From assembly GCA_947453625.1 (NCBI GenBank), contig CANGHK010000009.1, positions 48,057 to 112,056 on the forward strand: DNA of 64,000 nucleotides, read 5' to 3'. The notes under the pieces were generated by a model that was not told the DNA's origin, searched no databases, and saw nothing but the letters and a program-made list of their open reading frames with translations. A program made the translations under genes and the position numbers. The stretch is from Burkholderiales bacterium (GTDB lineage Bacteria; Pseudomonadota; Gammaproteobacteria; Burkholderiales; Burkholderiaceae_C). Position 1 is the first letter of the stretch, and each line of letters begins with the position of its first letter. Below are positions 18,325-27,030 of the stretch, piece by piece.

Positions 18325-19149
18325 ATGACCGACAGCCTTTGCACCCACCTTCGATTTGGCCGCATCCTGCTCACGGGCGCAGCGGGCAACCTGGGCCGCC
18401 AATTGCGACCCCGCCTCAAACGCTATTGCGACCAGCTGCGCCTGTCTGACCGGGCCGATCTGGGCGCCGCAGCCGCTGGCGAAGAACTGGTGCAAGTCGA
18501 CCTGGCCGACAAGGCGGCCGTCCACCAACTGCTGGAGGGCGTGGACGTGGTGGTGCACATGGGCGGGATCTCCACCGAGCAGGCCTGGAGCGCCATCCTG
18601 GGCGCCAACATCGTGGGTCTGGTCAATCTGTACGAAGCCGCCCGCGCCCATGGCGTCAAGCGCATCGTGTTTGCCAGTTCCAACCACGTCACGGGCTTCT
18701 ACCGGCAAGACCAGGTGGTGAGCCCGCAGGATCCGATCCGCCCCGACGGCTTCTATGGCCTGAGCAAGGCCTTCGGCGAGGGCCTGGCCCAGATGTACTG
18801 GGACCGCTTCCGCATCGAGACGGTGAGCCTGCGCATAGGCTCGTCCTTCCCCGCCCCGCGCGACCGCCGCATGCTGGCCACCTGGCTGAGCTACGACGAC
18901 ACCGAGCGACTGGTGATGTCGGCACTGACCGCCCCGGTGGTGGGCCACACCATCGTCTACGGCGTCAGCGACAACCCCCTGACCTGGTGGGACAACACCA
19001 GCGCGCGGCATGTGGGCTTCCGCCCGCAAGACACGTCCGAGGGCTTCCGCGCCGAGATCGAGCAACGCCAGGGGCCCATCGACACCAGCGATCCGGCGAC
19101 CCGCTACCAGGGTGGCGCCTTCGTGCGCAGCGGCCCGTTCATCGACTGA
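18325..19149 (+). CDS. udh: NAD-dependent uronate dehydrogenase (short-chain epimerase/dehydratase family)
   Basis: A 274-residue Rossmann protein with the NAD-binding TGAAGNLG near the N-terminus, the catalytic Tyr-x3-Lys in YGLSKAFGE and a Ser in FASSNHV. The segments MGGISTEQAW, NIVGLVNLYEAAR and GFYRQDQVVSPQDPIRPDGF follow the known uronate dehydrogenases. These oxidise D-galacturonate or D-glucuronate to the aldarolactone with NAD. Its neighbours, a pectinase before and a lactonase after, fit the oxidative galacturonate route. Confidence 0.87.
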   Translation: MTDSLCTHLRFGRILLTGAAGNLGRQLRPRLKRYCDQLRLSDRADLGAAAAGEELVQVDLADKAAVHQLLEGVDVVVHMGGISTEQAWSAILGANIVGLVNLYEAARAHGVKRIVFASSNHVTGFYRQDQVVSPQDPIRPDGFYGLSKAFGEGLAQMYWDRFRIETVSLRIGSSFPAPRDRRMLATWLSYDDTERLVMSALTAPVVGHTIVYGVSDNPLTWWDNTSARHVGFRPQDTSEGFRAEIEQRQGPIDTSDPATRYQGGAFVRSGPFID

Positions 19150-19152
19150 CCT

Positions 19153-20061
19153 GTGCTGCGAAAGCCTCTGATGCCAGCCCTTGAAGCCACCGTGTTGTGT
19201 GATGTCCGCTGCCAGGTGGGCGAGAGTCCGGTCTGGAGTGCCACCGAGCAGGCGCTGTACTGGGTCGACATCGAAGGGCGGGCCGTGCACCGTGTCGACG
19301 ATGCCGGACGCCACCAGCAGTGGCCGATGCCAGAGCGCATCGGCTGCGTCGCCTTGCACGCGCGGGGTGGACTGCTGGCCGCGATGGAAACCGGGCTGTT
19401 CCACCTGCGGCTGCAGGCCGACGGCACGCTGGCGACAACCTGCGTGCAGGCAGTCGACTTTCCCTTGCCCGACATGCGATTCAACGATGGCCGCACCGAT
19501 CGACAGGGGCGCTTCTGGGTGAGCAGCATGGTGCGCAACATGGCCTTGGCTTCGCCGGCCGGCGCCTTGCACCGGTATGCGAAGGGCCGCTACGAACCCA
19601 CGCCAGTCACCGGACTGCGCACCGGCAATGGACTGGGCTTCAGCCCCGATGGGCGGGTGATGTACCTGTCTGACTCGCACCCCACGGTGCAGCAGATCTG
19701 GGCCTTCGACTTCAACGACGAGGGCCATCCCACCGGCCAGCGCCTGTTCGTCGACATGAACCAGCACCCCGGCCGGCCCGATGGCGCCGCCGTGGACGCC
19801 GACGGTTGCTACTGGATCTGTGCCAACGACGCCGGCCTGGTGCACCGTTTCACGCCCGATGGCCGCTTGGACCGGTCGCTGGCGGTGCCCGCTGCCAAGC
19901 CGGCGATGTGCGCCTTTGGTGGCACCCGCCTTGATCGGCTGTACGTCACCACGATCGCGCCGGCCGCACCCATTTCGGGCTATGAGGCCTCTCTGGCCGG
20001 CGCAGTCTTTGTGCTCAACCCGCAGTGCACAGGCCTGGTCGACGCGGCGTTTGCCAGCTGA
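19153..20061 (+). CDS. SMP-30/gluconolactonase-family lactonase (probable aldarolactonase)
   Basis: A 302-residue six-bladed propeller of the SMP-30/regucalcin family. Motifs include CQVGESPVW near the N-terminus (metal-binding Glu), FNDGRTDRQGRFWVSSM, TGNGLGFSPDG with the Asn ligand and RPDGAAVDADGCYW with the Asp ligand. The start is taken as GTG at 19153; the ATG at 19171 is also possible. It begins three bases after uronate dehydrogenase. Hydrolysis of the galactaro- or glucarolactone made by that enzyme is the natural role (inference). Confidence 0.88.
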   Translation: MLRKPLMPALEATVLCDVRCQVGESPVWSATEQALYWVDIEGRAVHRVDDAGRHQQWPMPERIGCVALHARGGLLAAMETGLFHLRLQADGTLATTCVQAVDFPLPDMRFNDGRTDRQGRFWVSSMVRNMALASPAGALHRYAKGRYEPTPVTGLRTGNGLGFSPDGRVMYLSDSHPTVQQIWAFDFNDEGHPTGQRLFVDMNQHPGRPDGAAVDADGCYWICANDAGLVHRFTPDGRLDRSLAVPAAKPAMCAFGGTRLDRLYVTTIAPAAPISGYEASLAGAVFVLNPQCTGLVDAAFAS

Positions 20062-20118
20062 GTCTGATGGAAGCTTGGCGCTGCAACTTGCAGGTGCCCA
20101 GCCAACGCAACGGGCCAG

Positions 20119-20220
20119 CGCCCGGAGATCGTCTTCACCAGCGACAACGGCGGCGAGCGTTTCTCCAAGACCTGGGCCTTCACCGGACAGAAGGCCGAGT
20201 TGCTCGAAGTCGGCCTGCAC
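20119..20220 (+). pseudogene. Sulfatase gene fragment
   Basis: The frame from about 20125 reads EIVFTSDNGGERFSKTWAFT followed by GQKAELLE. This corresponds to the conserved C-terminal part of alkaline-phosphatase-fold sulfatases (FTSDNGG...TGxKxxLLEGG). Only about 32 codons remain, without start, catalytic N-terminus or tail. It ends where similarity to an IS66 end begins. Nothing recognisable is seen in the rest of 20062-20419. Confidence 0.6.
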
Positions 20221-20238
20221 CTGGCCTGGCAGGCGATC

Positions 20239-20266
20239 GCGCAATGTGGGGTCACTGGACGCTCAC
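20239..20266 (-). repeat. Orphan IS66-type terminal inverted repeat
   Basis: These 28 bp match the reverse complement of the IS66 left end at 62248-62275 at 27 of 28 positions. Weaker similarity continues inward to about 20223. The outer tip is at 20266, so the element body should lie to the left, but a sulfatase fragment is found there instead. This is a leftover end after deletion or rearrangement. Confidence 0.75.
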
Positions 20267-20419
20267 AGTGGTTCGTCTTCATGCAGGGTGAATCGGTGTG
20301 GCGCCAGCGCACCCGCAAGGCCGATCCGGCCGCTGCGGCAGCGCCAACTCCACCGACCCCGCCGGCATGGCCGTTGGCAGGACGGCGGCTTCACATCGCT
20401 GGCACGGTGTGAGCCTGGA

Positions 20420-21394
20420 TCAGCCCAGGTCGACCGGCGCGGCGTGCAGCAGGTTGAGCTTCTTCGGGATCAGCTTCAACTCGAAGAAGGTGTCGGCGAT
20501 CGCCTGCTGTTCGGCCAGGATCTCGCGCGTGACCAGCGCGGTGCCGTAGGCGGCGCGGCTCAGGTACAGGTCGGTGATGGACCTGTCCAGCCCCAGCACC
20601 TTGGACAACTCCTCGGCCGCGGCGGCCTGGCTCCTGGACGCCCAGGTGTCGATCGCGTTGATCTCCTCGATCGCGATCTTCAGCACGTCGATGTTCCGGG
20701 TCGCGAAGTCGCGCGAGCTGAAGTAGTAACCGCGGTTCTTGACGATGCCGGTCGCGTCGACCAGCAGGCGCGCGTCCAGCGTCTGCTGCGCCGCGGCCAG
20801 GAACGGGTCCCAGATGATCCAGGCGTCGATCGCGCCCTTCTCGAAGGCGGCGCGGGCGTCGGGCGGCGGCAGGAAGATCGACTGCACGTCACCGTACTTC
20901 AGGCCGTTTTTCTCCAGCAGCTTGACCAGGAAATACTGGACGTTGCTGCCCTTGTTGTAGCCGATGCGCTTGCCCTTCAGGTCGGCCACGGTCTTGATGG
21001 CCGAGCCCTTGGGGACGATCACCGCCTCCAACCGCGGACGCGGCACGGTGGCGCCGGCATAGACCAGCGGCGCACCGGCGGCCTGGGCAAAGATCGGCGG
21101 GGCTTCGCCGACATCACCGAAGTCGATCGCGCCGACGTTGAGCGCCTCCAGTTGGATCGGGCCGGCGTTGAACTCGGTCCAGCTGACGCCCGCGCCCAGC
21201 GGTGTCAATCGCTTCTCCAGCGTGCCACGGGCCTTCAGGATCGACAACCAGCCCTTCTGGTGGCCAATGCGCAACACGCGGCTGGGCTTGGACGAGGGGG
21301 CTTGGGCGAACACGCCGGGGCTGGCGGCGAAGGCGGCGCTGGCCAGGCCGGAAGCCAGCAGGCGGCGGCGGGTGGAGAAAGCGTCGAAGGTCAT
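20420..21394 (-). CDS. ssuA: Aliphatic sulfonate ABC transporter binding protein
   Basis: A 324-residue binding protein of the SsuA/NrtA/TauA group. The ATG at 21394 is preferred over the longer frame because an AAGGA Shine-Dalgarno precedes it and a leader follows at once, with an STRRRLLASG twin-arginine-like motif. The mature part shows RIGHQKGWLSILKARG, NVGAIDFGDVGEAPPIFAQ and GYNKGSNVQYFLVKLLEKNG, typical of alkanesulfonate binders. It is transcribed alone, about 3.4 kb from ssuD-ssuC-ssuB, which it presumably serves. Confidence 0.9.
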   Translation of the reverse strand: MTFDAFSTRRRLLASGLASAAFAASPGVFAQAPSSKPSRVLRIGHQKGWLSILKARGTLEKRLTPLGAGVSWTEFNAGPIQLEALNVGAIDFGDVGEAPPIFAQAAGAPLVYAGATVPRPRLEAVIVPKGSAIKTVADLKGKRIGYNKGSNVQYFLVKLLEKNGLKYGDVQSIFLPPPDARAAFEKGAIDAWIIWDPFLAAAQQTLDARLLVDATGIVKNRGYYFSSRDFATRNIDVLKIAIEEINAIDTWASRSQAAAAEELSKVLGLDRSITDLYLSRAAYGTALVTREILAEQQAIADTFFELKLIPKKLNLLHAAPVDLG

Positions 21395-21628
21395 TAGGGC
21401 GTCCTTGGCATGGGGAGGTACTCTTCGCTTGAGCCTGAAGTCAAACCGCGACCGCCGCACCCGTCGCGGCGCGGCACGGCATTGCGGGTGACGACCATTC
21501 TTTGCGACCGGCCACCCACAAGGAACGAAGAAGATCGTCGTTGCTTATGACGAAGCCGCAGGATGACGGCCTGGCCCGGTCAGACAATGCCATGGCCTGG
21601 ACGACGGGGCGGCAACACAGGGCGGGCG

Positions 21629-22132
21629 ATGAAACTGGCAGTCAAGGTGCAATGGGTAGTCGATGGTGGCGTGGCGGCGGCCGTGGCCTTCGACGCCTGG
21701 GACGCGCCCGAGGCGAGCAAGACCTACACCTCGCGCATCGCCCAGGCCGACAAGCCGGCGCGTGGCGCGCCCGACCTGCGCGACATCGCCGCCGTGCAGC
21801 AGTTGCTGCGCGAGCACGCGCTGGCGCCCGAGCTCATCGTGATCGACGGCTTCGTCCATCTCGACGCCGACGGAACCCCCGGGCTGGGATGGCATCTGCA
21901 CCAGGCCCTGGGCGGCGCAGTGGCCGTCATCGGCGTCACGAAAAAAGCGATTGCCGGCGGTCCGGCGCAGTTCGAGGTGATACGGGAGGAGGAATCCCCG
22001 CCGCTGACCGTGACCTGTGTCGGCATCGACATCGGCGCGGCCAAGGCCCGATTGCGCACCATGCACGGCAAGCGCCGGGTGCCGACGCTGCTCAAACTGG
22101 TCAACCGGATCGCCAGGAACGACGCGCCCTGA
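21629..22132 (+). CDS. Divergent endonuclease V-like protein
   Basis: A 167-residue protein with the outline of endonuclease V, the enzyme that nicks DNA near deoxyinosine. An early strand with Asp (QWVVDGGVAAAVAFD) is followed by KPARGAPDLRDIAAVQQLL where YxPGxLxFRE is expected, ELIVIDGFVHLD in place of the vDGhG motif, and GAVAVIGVTKKAI matching the IGVAK motif. It is shorter than classical members (about 220), and the FRE glutamate appears as Asp, so activity is uncertain. The ATG at 21629 gives the best N-terminus. No operon partner is seen. Confidence 0.7.
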   Translation: MKLAVKVQWVVDGGVAAAVAFDAWDAPEASKTYTSRIAQADKPARGAPDLRDIAAVQQLLREHALAPELIVIDGFVHLDADGTPGLGWHLHQALGGAVAVIGVTKKAIAGGPAQFEVIREEESPPLTVTCVGIDIGAAKARLRTMHGKRRVPTLLKLVNRIARNDAP

Positions 22133-22186
22133 GCGTGGCGAGGCCAGCCGGTACCGAAGCCTGACGGCCGGGATCGAAGCCGGCGC

Positions 22187-23860
22187 TCAGGCCAGCACGG
22201 ACGCCGCGGTGGATGCCGGCGCCAGCACCTTGAAGCCATGCGTGCCGTCGCGCGCCAGCTGGTCGACCAGACCGTACTCCCAGTCGAGGTAGCCCTGCAT
22301 CGCCGCGCGCGGTGCATCGGTGCCCTCGTAAGGCCGGCGGTAGCGGTCGATGCGCGGGCTGGCCAGGCGGGCTTCGCCGGTCTCCAGCGGCAGCCCCGCG
22401 GCGGTCCAGGCCGCGTTGCCGCCGTCGAGCACCGCCACCGGCAGATCGGTCAGCCGCGCCAGGTCGGCCGCCGCAAAGCGCGCCAGCGCGCTGCTGCCGC
22501 AGGTCACGACGATGCGGTCGGCCGCCGGCAGCGCTTGCAGCGCCTGCGGCAGCTGGGCCCGCAACACCCACCAGGCGCCGGGGACATGGCCCTTGACATG
22601 GACGGCGCTGGTCGTGAAGTCCAGCAGCAGCGTGCGGCCCTGTGTCTCGGGCGCCGCCAGTTGCTCGGCGAGCTGCGCCGGGGTCAGCGTCGCGACCGCG
22701 GGAAAGTCAGCGTGCGCCGGCAGCCAGGCGCCGGTCTCGGTGAACTGCGCCGGGTCGGTGTCGGTCAGCCAGGCCACGTCCCAGCCGAGCTGTGCCAGCC
22801 AATGCGCGGTGATCGCCGCGCGCACGCCGTCTGCCGCCGGCCCGCCATCGGCCAGCACGATGCGCGCACCCCGCACCGCGGCAAAGACGTCGGTCTCCTG
22901 CACCAGTTGCCCGCCCGGCGCGCTGCCGAAACCCGGCAGGTGGCCGGCGGCGTAGTCCTCGGGCGTGCGCACGTCCCAGCGGTAGAGCGTGCGGCTGGCG
23001 TCGGCGGCCCAGGCGGCCAGGCCAGCGGCGTCGATGCGGCGTGCGCCGGCGCGGTCGGCCAGCGCCTGTGCAGTGCGGCGAGCCTCGGCAAGGTTGGCCT
23101 CGCTGACGGCGCCGAAGCGGCGCTGCTGACCACGGTCGAGCGCGAAGCCGGCCAGCGTCCAGCCTATGGTGCCGTTGCGCAGTGCCGCCACCGGGTTGGG
23201 AATGCCGGCGTTGACCAGGCTTTGGGTGCCGATGATGCTGCGGGTGCGGCCGGCGCAGTTGACGATGACCCGGGTTTGCGGGTTCGGCGCCAGGTCGCGC
23301 ACATGCAGCACCAGTTCGGCCCCCGGCACGCTGGTGCCGCTGGGGATGCTCATGGTGTTGAACTCGTCGAAGCGGCGGGCGTCCAGCACCACCACGTCGG
23401 CGCCACCCTCGATCAGCGCCTTGACCTCCTCGGCCGGCAGCGAGGGCGTGTGCACGGCATGTTCGACCAGTTCGCCAAAGGCCTTGCTCGGCACGTTGAC
23501 GTCGCGGAACAACTCGCCCCCCGCGTCGCGCCAGCCTTGCAAGCCGTTGCCGTTGGGGCCGGCCAGCAGGTGGACCCGGCTGTAGCCCAGCGCCTGCAGC
23601 TTGCGCGCGGATGCTTCGGCCAGGCCCTCGCCGTCGTCGTAGACCACGATAGTCACGTCGCGGCGCGGCAGCCGCCAGGGCGCGTCGAGCTCGATGCGGC
23701 CGGCCGACAGCTGGACCGCAAACAGCGGGTGCTGCTGGGCAAACGGGTCTTCCTCGCGCAGGTCGATCAGCGCGATCTCGCGGCGCGCCAGCAGCGCGGC
23801 GCGTACGTCGGCCGTGCTCAGCAGTGGCAGTGGCACGGTGTCGGACGCCAATGGGGACAT
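22187..23860 (-). CDS. Four-domain rhodanese-like sulfurtransferase
   Basis: A 557-residue protein made of four tandem rhodanese modules. The start at 23860 has an AAGGA Shine-Dalgarno and overlaps the thiol dioxygenase stop as TGATG. Module 2 (VIVNCAGRTRSIIG) and module 4 (IVVTCGSSALARF) keep the catalytic Cys. Modules 1 (IVVYDDGEGLAE) and 3 (IVLADGGPAADG) have Asp at that place and look structural. Coupling to the dioxygenase suggests handling of sulfane sulfur or sulfite made from an organic thiol. Confidence 0.88.
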   Translation of the reverse strand: MSPLASDTVPLPLLSTADVRAALLARREIALIDLREEDPFAQQHPLFAVQLSAGRIELDAPWRLPRRDVTIVVYDDGEGLAEASARKLQALGYSRVHLLAGPNGNGLQGWRDAGGELFRDVNVPSKAFGELVEHAVHTPSLPAEEVKALIEGGADVVVLDARRFDEFNTMSIPSGTSVPGAELVLHVRDLAPNPQTRVIVNCAGRTRSIIGTQSLVNAGIPNPVAALRNGTIGWTLAGFALDRGQQRRFGAVSEANLAEARRTAQALADRAGARRIDAAGLAAWAADASRTLYRWDVRTPEDYAAGHLPGFGSAPGGQLVQETDVFAAVRGARIVLADGGPAADGVRAAITAHWLAQLGWDVAWLTDTDPAQFTETGAWLPAHADFPAVATLTPAQLAEQLAAPETQGRTLLLDFTTSAVHVKGHVPGAWWVLRAQLPQALQALPAADRIVVTCGSSALARFAAADLARLTDLPVAVLDGGNAAWTAAGLPLETGEARLASPRIDRYRRPYEGTDAPRAAMQGYLDWEYGLVDQLARDGTHGFKVLAPASTAASVLA

Positions 23861-24450
23861 CAGGCGGTTTCCTTGGAGCGGTCCCACAGATTGGGCACCG
23901 AGGTGTTGGAGTAGCCCGAGACAAAAGGCTTGCGGCTGCCGTCGGCGGCGTAGACCCAGCGGTGCACTGCGCCGATGTTGGCACCGTAGACATGGATGCT
24001 GATCGAGCTGCGGTCGTCAAACGCGTTGCTGACCTGGTGGATGTCGCCCAGCGTCGGCGACACCGCCTCGATCTGGCCCGGCAGCAGGCGCTGGGCCGGC
24101 CCCTGCGCCACCAGCCGGCCGTCGGCGTCGTGGCCGAAGGGCTGGGCGATCTCCTCGCCGCGCAGCATGCCGATCAGGCCCCAGACGCAGTGGTCGTGCA
24201 CCGGCGTGCGCTGGCCCGGACCCCAGACGAAGCTGACCACCGAGAAGCGCTCCAGCGGGTCGGCATGCAGCAGGTACTGGCGGTAGAACTCGGGGTGCGG
24301 CTGGGCCAGTTCATCGGGCAGCCAATCGTCGCGGGCCACCAGCGTGGCCAGATGGCCGCGCACGCTGGCCAGACGCTGGGCTTCGGGCGCATCCTGCGCG
24401 AAGTCCTGGGTGACGGCGACGACGAAGTCGCGCAGCGGTGAAGCGCTCAA
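23860..24450 (-). CDS. Thiol dioxygenase, cysteine dioxygenase family (3-mercaptopropionate type)
   Basis: A 196-residue cupin. Iron ligands are PVHDH and the later His in GDIHQVSN; a catalytic Tyr is in SGYSNT. The segment [10 protein letters not shown] carries Gln where cysteine dioxygenases have a substrate-binding Arg, the pattern of 3-mercaptopropionate dioxygenases. It would convert a thiol plus oxygen to a sulfinate. It is cotranscribed with the rhodanese and faces ssuD across a 350-bp gap. The thiol preference is inferred from this one substitution and overall resemblance. Confidence 0.85.
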   Translation of the reverse strand: MSASPLRDFVVAVTQDFAQDAPEAQRLASVRGHLATLVARDDWLPDELAQPHPEFYRQYLLHADPLERFSVVSFVWGPGQRTPVHDHCVWGLIGMLRGEEIAQPFGHDADGRLVAQGPAQRLLPGQIEAVSPTLGDIHQVSNAFDDRSSISIHVYGANIGAVHRWVYAADGSRKPFVSGYSNTSVPNLWDRSKETA

Positions 24451-24661
24451 GGGAAGCTCCTGGAAGGGGTGGGTTGGCGTGCGATGGCAAGGCTGATGGG
24501 CGCATCTTGCCGCAGTGCGGCCGCCTCGGGCCGGCGCAGGGTCTCAGCCGCGTCCAGCGCAGGCCGTCGATGCCGGTGGTGTCGAGCTCGTGGCCGTTCA
24601 GGCGCCAGCCCTCGGGCAGCGGGTTCAGGCGGCCGGCCCGGCGCGCTTCATGCGAAGCACG

Positions 24662-24712
24662 CATAAGCAAGGTCGGAATGCTTCGTTCAGCGATCGGTCG
24701 GCTCTGCTTATG
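24662..24712. promoter_or_regulatory. Inverted CATAAGC/GCTTATG pair in the dioxygenase-ssuD divergent gap
   Basis: CATAAGC (24662-24668) and GCTTATG (24706-24712) face each other 37 bp apart. The same heptamer occurs at 21543-21549 upstream of ssuA and within the longer motif at 36383 upstream of the CysB-type gene. This suggests sites for a sulfur-starvation regulator. The remainder of 24451-24803 holds no convincing gene. Confidence 0.4.
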
Positions 24713-24803
24713 GTGCTGTCCAGCTCAACAGGCCGGCTGCCATGGCCGCGCCAAAAGCGGCATCACGCTGCCCCCCTCGCGCTTCACCCCATCGGAGTCC
24801 GCA

Positions 24804-26054
24804 GTGACCTTGAAGATCCTCTGGTTCATCCCCACCCATGGCGACAGCCGCTACCTCGGCACCAGCCGCGGTGGCCGGCAGACCGACCTGGCCTATTTCA
24901 AGCAGGTGGCCGTGGCCGCCGACTCGCTGGGCTACGAGGGTGTGCTGCTCCCCACCGGCCGCAGCTGCGAAGACCCCTGGACGGTGGCGACCAGCCTGAT
25001 CGACGCCACCCGGCACCTCAAGTTCCTGGTCGCGCTGCGTCCCGGGCTGATCACCCCGGTGCAGTCGGCGCGCATCGCCGCCACCTTCGACCGCCTGTCG
25101 GGCGGCCGGCTGCTGCTCAACCTGGTGACCGGCGGCGACGCCGAGGAGCTCGAAGGCGACGGCCTGTTCCTGCCGCACAGCGAGCGCTACGCGCTGTCGA
25201 GCGAGTTCCTGACGATCTGGCGCGAGGCGCTGACCCGCAGCCACCGCGGCGAGCCCTATGACTTCATCGGCAAGCACCTCAAGGTGCGCGGCGCCAAGCT
25301 GCTCTACCCGCCGGTGCAGCGGCCCTACCCGCCGTTGTTCTTCGGCGGCTCGTCGCCCGAGGCGCATGAGCTGGCCGCACAGCAACTCGACACCTACCTG
25401 ACCTGGGGCGAGCCCCCAGCCGCGGTGGCCGAGAAGGTGGCCGACATCCGGGCCCGCGCCGCCAAGTACGGCCGCACGCTGAGCTTCGGCATCCGGCTGC
25501 ATGTGATCGTGCGCGAGACCGAAGACGCCGCCTGGGCCGCGGCCGCCGAGCTGGTGCAGCACCTGGACCCGGCCACCGTGGCGGCGGCGCAGACGAAGTT
25601 CGCCCGGATGGACAGCGAGGGCCAGCGCCGCATGGCCGCGCTGCATGGCGGCCAGTACGACCCGGCCAACATCCGCAAGGGCCTGGAGGTGTCGCCCAAC
25701 CTGTGGGCCGGCGTGGGCCTGGTGCGCGGCGGCGCCGGCACGGCGCTGGTGGGCAACCCCCAGCAGGTGGCCGATCGCATCCAGGAGTACGCCGACCTCG
25801 GGCTGGAGTACTTCGTGATGTCGGGCTACCCGCATCTGGAAGAGGCTTACCGCTTCGCCGAACTGGTGTTCCCGCTGCTGCCGCTGGCGCTGCGCGACAA
25901 GCTGAGCCAGCCGCTTGCGTCGGGCCGGGCCGCCCCAACCGGCGCAACCCCCTCGGGGGGCGACGCCGCAGGCGTCTCGGGGCCGATCTACACCGGCCCG
26001 TTCGGCGAGATCGTCGCCAACACCTATGTGCCCCAGGCCGCGGCCGCCCGCTGA
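24804..26054 (+). CDS. ssuD: FMNH2-dependent alkanesulfonate monooxygenase
   Basis: A 416-residue luciferase-fold monooxygenase that releases sulfite from alkanesulfonates. The GTG at 24804 has GGAG 7 bp upstream and begins [20 protein letters not shown], the standard SsuD N-terminus. Other signatures are [29 protein letters not shown] and the flexible-lid region [22 protein letters not shown]. Near the C-terminus about 19 residues, encoded by a dispersed repeat (25927-25982), interrupt the family sequence before [15 protein letters not shown]. SsuC and SsuB genes follow. Confidence 0.95.
   Translation: MTLKILWFIPTHGDSRYLGTSRGGRQTDLAYFKQVAVAADSLGYEGVLLPTGRSCEDPWTVATSLIDATRHLKFLVALRPGLITPVQSARIAATFDRLSGGRLLLNLVTGGDAEELEGDGLFLPHSERYALSSEFLTIWREALTRSHRGEPYDFIGKHLKVRGAKLLYPPVQRPYPPLFFGGSSPEAHELAAQQLDTYLTWGEPPAAVAEKVADIRARAAKYGRTLSFGIRLHVIVRETEDAAWAAAAELVQHLDPATVAAAQTKFARMDSEGQRRMAALHGGQYDPANIRKGLEVSPNLWAGVGLVRGGAGTALVGNPQQVADRIQEYADLGLEYFVMSGYPHLEEAYRFAELVFPLLPLALRDKLSQPLASGRAAPTGATPSGGDAAGVSGPIYTGPFGEIVANTYVPQAAAAR
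25927..25982 (-). repeat. GC-rich dispersed repeat inserted in frame in ssuD
   Basis: The reverse complement runs from CCCCGAGACGCCTGCGGCGT to a GGGGCGGCCC end and matches 27454-27511 closely, in opposite orientation, with a diverged relative at 29271-29322. It keeps the ssuD frame open and adds a Gly/Ala-rich segment. Confidence 0.8.
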
Positions 26055-26092
26055 GCGGCTGCCGACCGACCCAAGTCCCACCGCCGATCCCC

Positions 26093-26890
26093 ATGACCCA
26101 AGCCTCCCCCTCCGCCAGCGGCGTTTTGCGCCGTCTGCGCCAACGCCTCACGCCCTGGCTGGTGCCGATCCAGATCCTCATCAGCTGGGAGATCGCCTCG
26201 ACCTCGGGCTGGCTGTCCACCCGCGTGCTGCCCGAGCCGCTGGCCGTGGCCAAGGCCTTCTGGGCACTGGCCGTCACCGGCGAGCTCTGGACCCATGTGG
26301 CGGTGAGCACCCGGCGCGCCGCGATAGGCTTTGCGGTGGGCGGCGGGCTGGGCCTGCTGCTGGGCCTGGCCACCGGCACCTTCAGGCTGGCCGAGACCCT
26401 GCTCGACTCCACCTTGCAGATGGTGCGCAACATCCCGGCGCTGGCGCTGATCCCGCTGGTCATCCTGTGGTTCGGCATCGACGAGACGGCCAAGCTGTTC
26501 CTGGTCGCGCTGGGCGTGTTCTTTCCGGTCTACCTCAACACCTTCCACGGCATCCGCTCGGTCGACAAGGGCCTGATCGAGATGGCCAAGAGCTACGGCC
26601 TGTCGGGCTGGCAGCTCTACCGCCACGTGATCCTGCCCGGCGCGCTGCCGAGCATCCTGGTCGGCGTGCGCTTCAGCCTGGGCCTGATGTGGGTGTTGCT
26701 GATCGTGGCCGAGACCATCTCGGCGCAGGCCGGCATCGGCTACCTGACGATGAACGCCCGCGAGTTCCTGCAGACCGACGTGGTGCTGGTGGGCATCCTG
26801 CTGTACGCCGCGCTCGGCAAACTGGCCGACCTGGCCGCCAAGGGCCTGGAGCGCTGGTGGCTGCGCTGGCACCCGGGCTACAGCGCATGA
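26093..26890 (+). CDS. ssuC: Aliphatic sulfonate ABC transporter permease
   Basis: A 265-residue permease. The ATG at 26093 is chosen because the longer open frame overlaps ssuD. The segments WEIASTSGWLSTRVLPEP, NIPALALIPLVILWFGIDE and the coupling loop GLIEMAKSYGLSGWQLYRHV are those of SsuC/TauC proteins. It lies 38 bp after ssuD and 140 bp before ssuB. Confidence 0.94.
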   Translation: MTQASPSASGVLRRLRQRLTPWLVPIQILISWEIASTSGWLSTRVLPEPLAVAKAFWALAVTGELWTHVAVSTRRAAIGFAVGGGLGLLLGLATGTFRLAETLLDSTLQMVRNIPALALIPLVILWFGIDETAKLFLVALGVFFPVYLNTFHGIRSVDKGLIEMAKSYGLSGWQLYRHVILPGALPSILVGVRFSLGLMWVLLIVAETISAQAGIGYLTMNAREFLQTDVVLVGILLYAALGKLADLAAKGLERWWLRWHPGYSA

Positions 26891-26933
26891 GCGTCTTCCT
26901 GCTGCGCGGGCCGATCTTGCGCCTGCGTTGCTC

Positions 26934-26951
26934 GCCGTACGCGAGTACGGC
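26934..26951. other. Hairpin in the ssuC-ssuB gap
   Basis: GCCGTACGCGAGTACGGC forms a perfect 7-bp stem with a GCGA loop. No T-run follows, so it is more likely a palindromic repeat or mRNA stabiliser than a terminator. Confidence 0.5.
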
Positions 26952-27030
26952 TGCGCTACTCGACACAAGCTCGGCCCGCTCGCGGCGGAATCCGCTCACG
27001 CGCTGACGCGCTGATAACCCTCTACTGAAC

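Noticed and set aside
18136..20244. A 702-codon minus-strand frame
   Set aside because: It is antisense to uronate dehydrogenase and the lactonase, both with clear motifs.
24311..24670. A minus-strand frame in the gap before the thiol dioxygenase
   Set aside because: The translation has no recognisable family and overlaps the dioxygenase gene in another frame.
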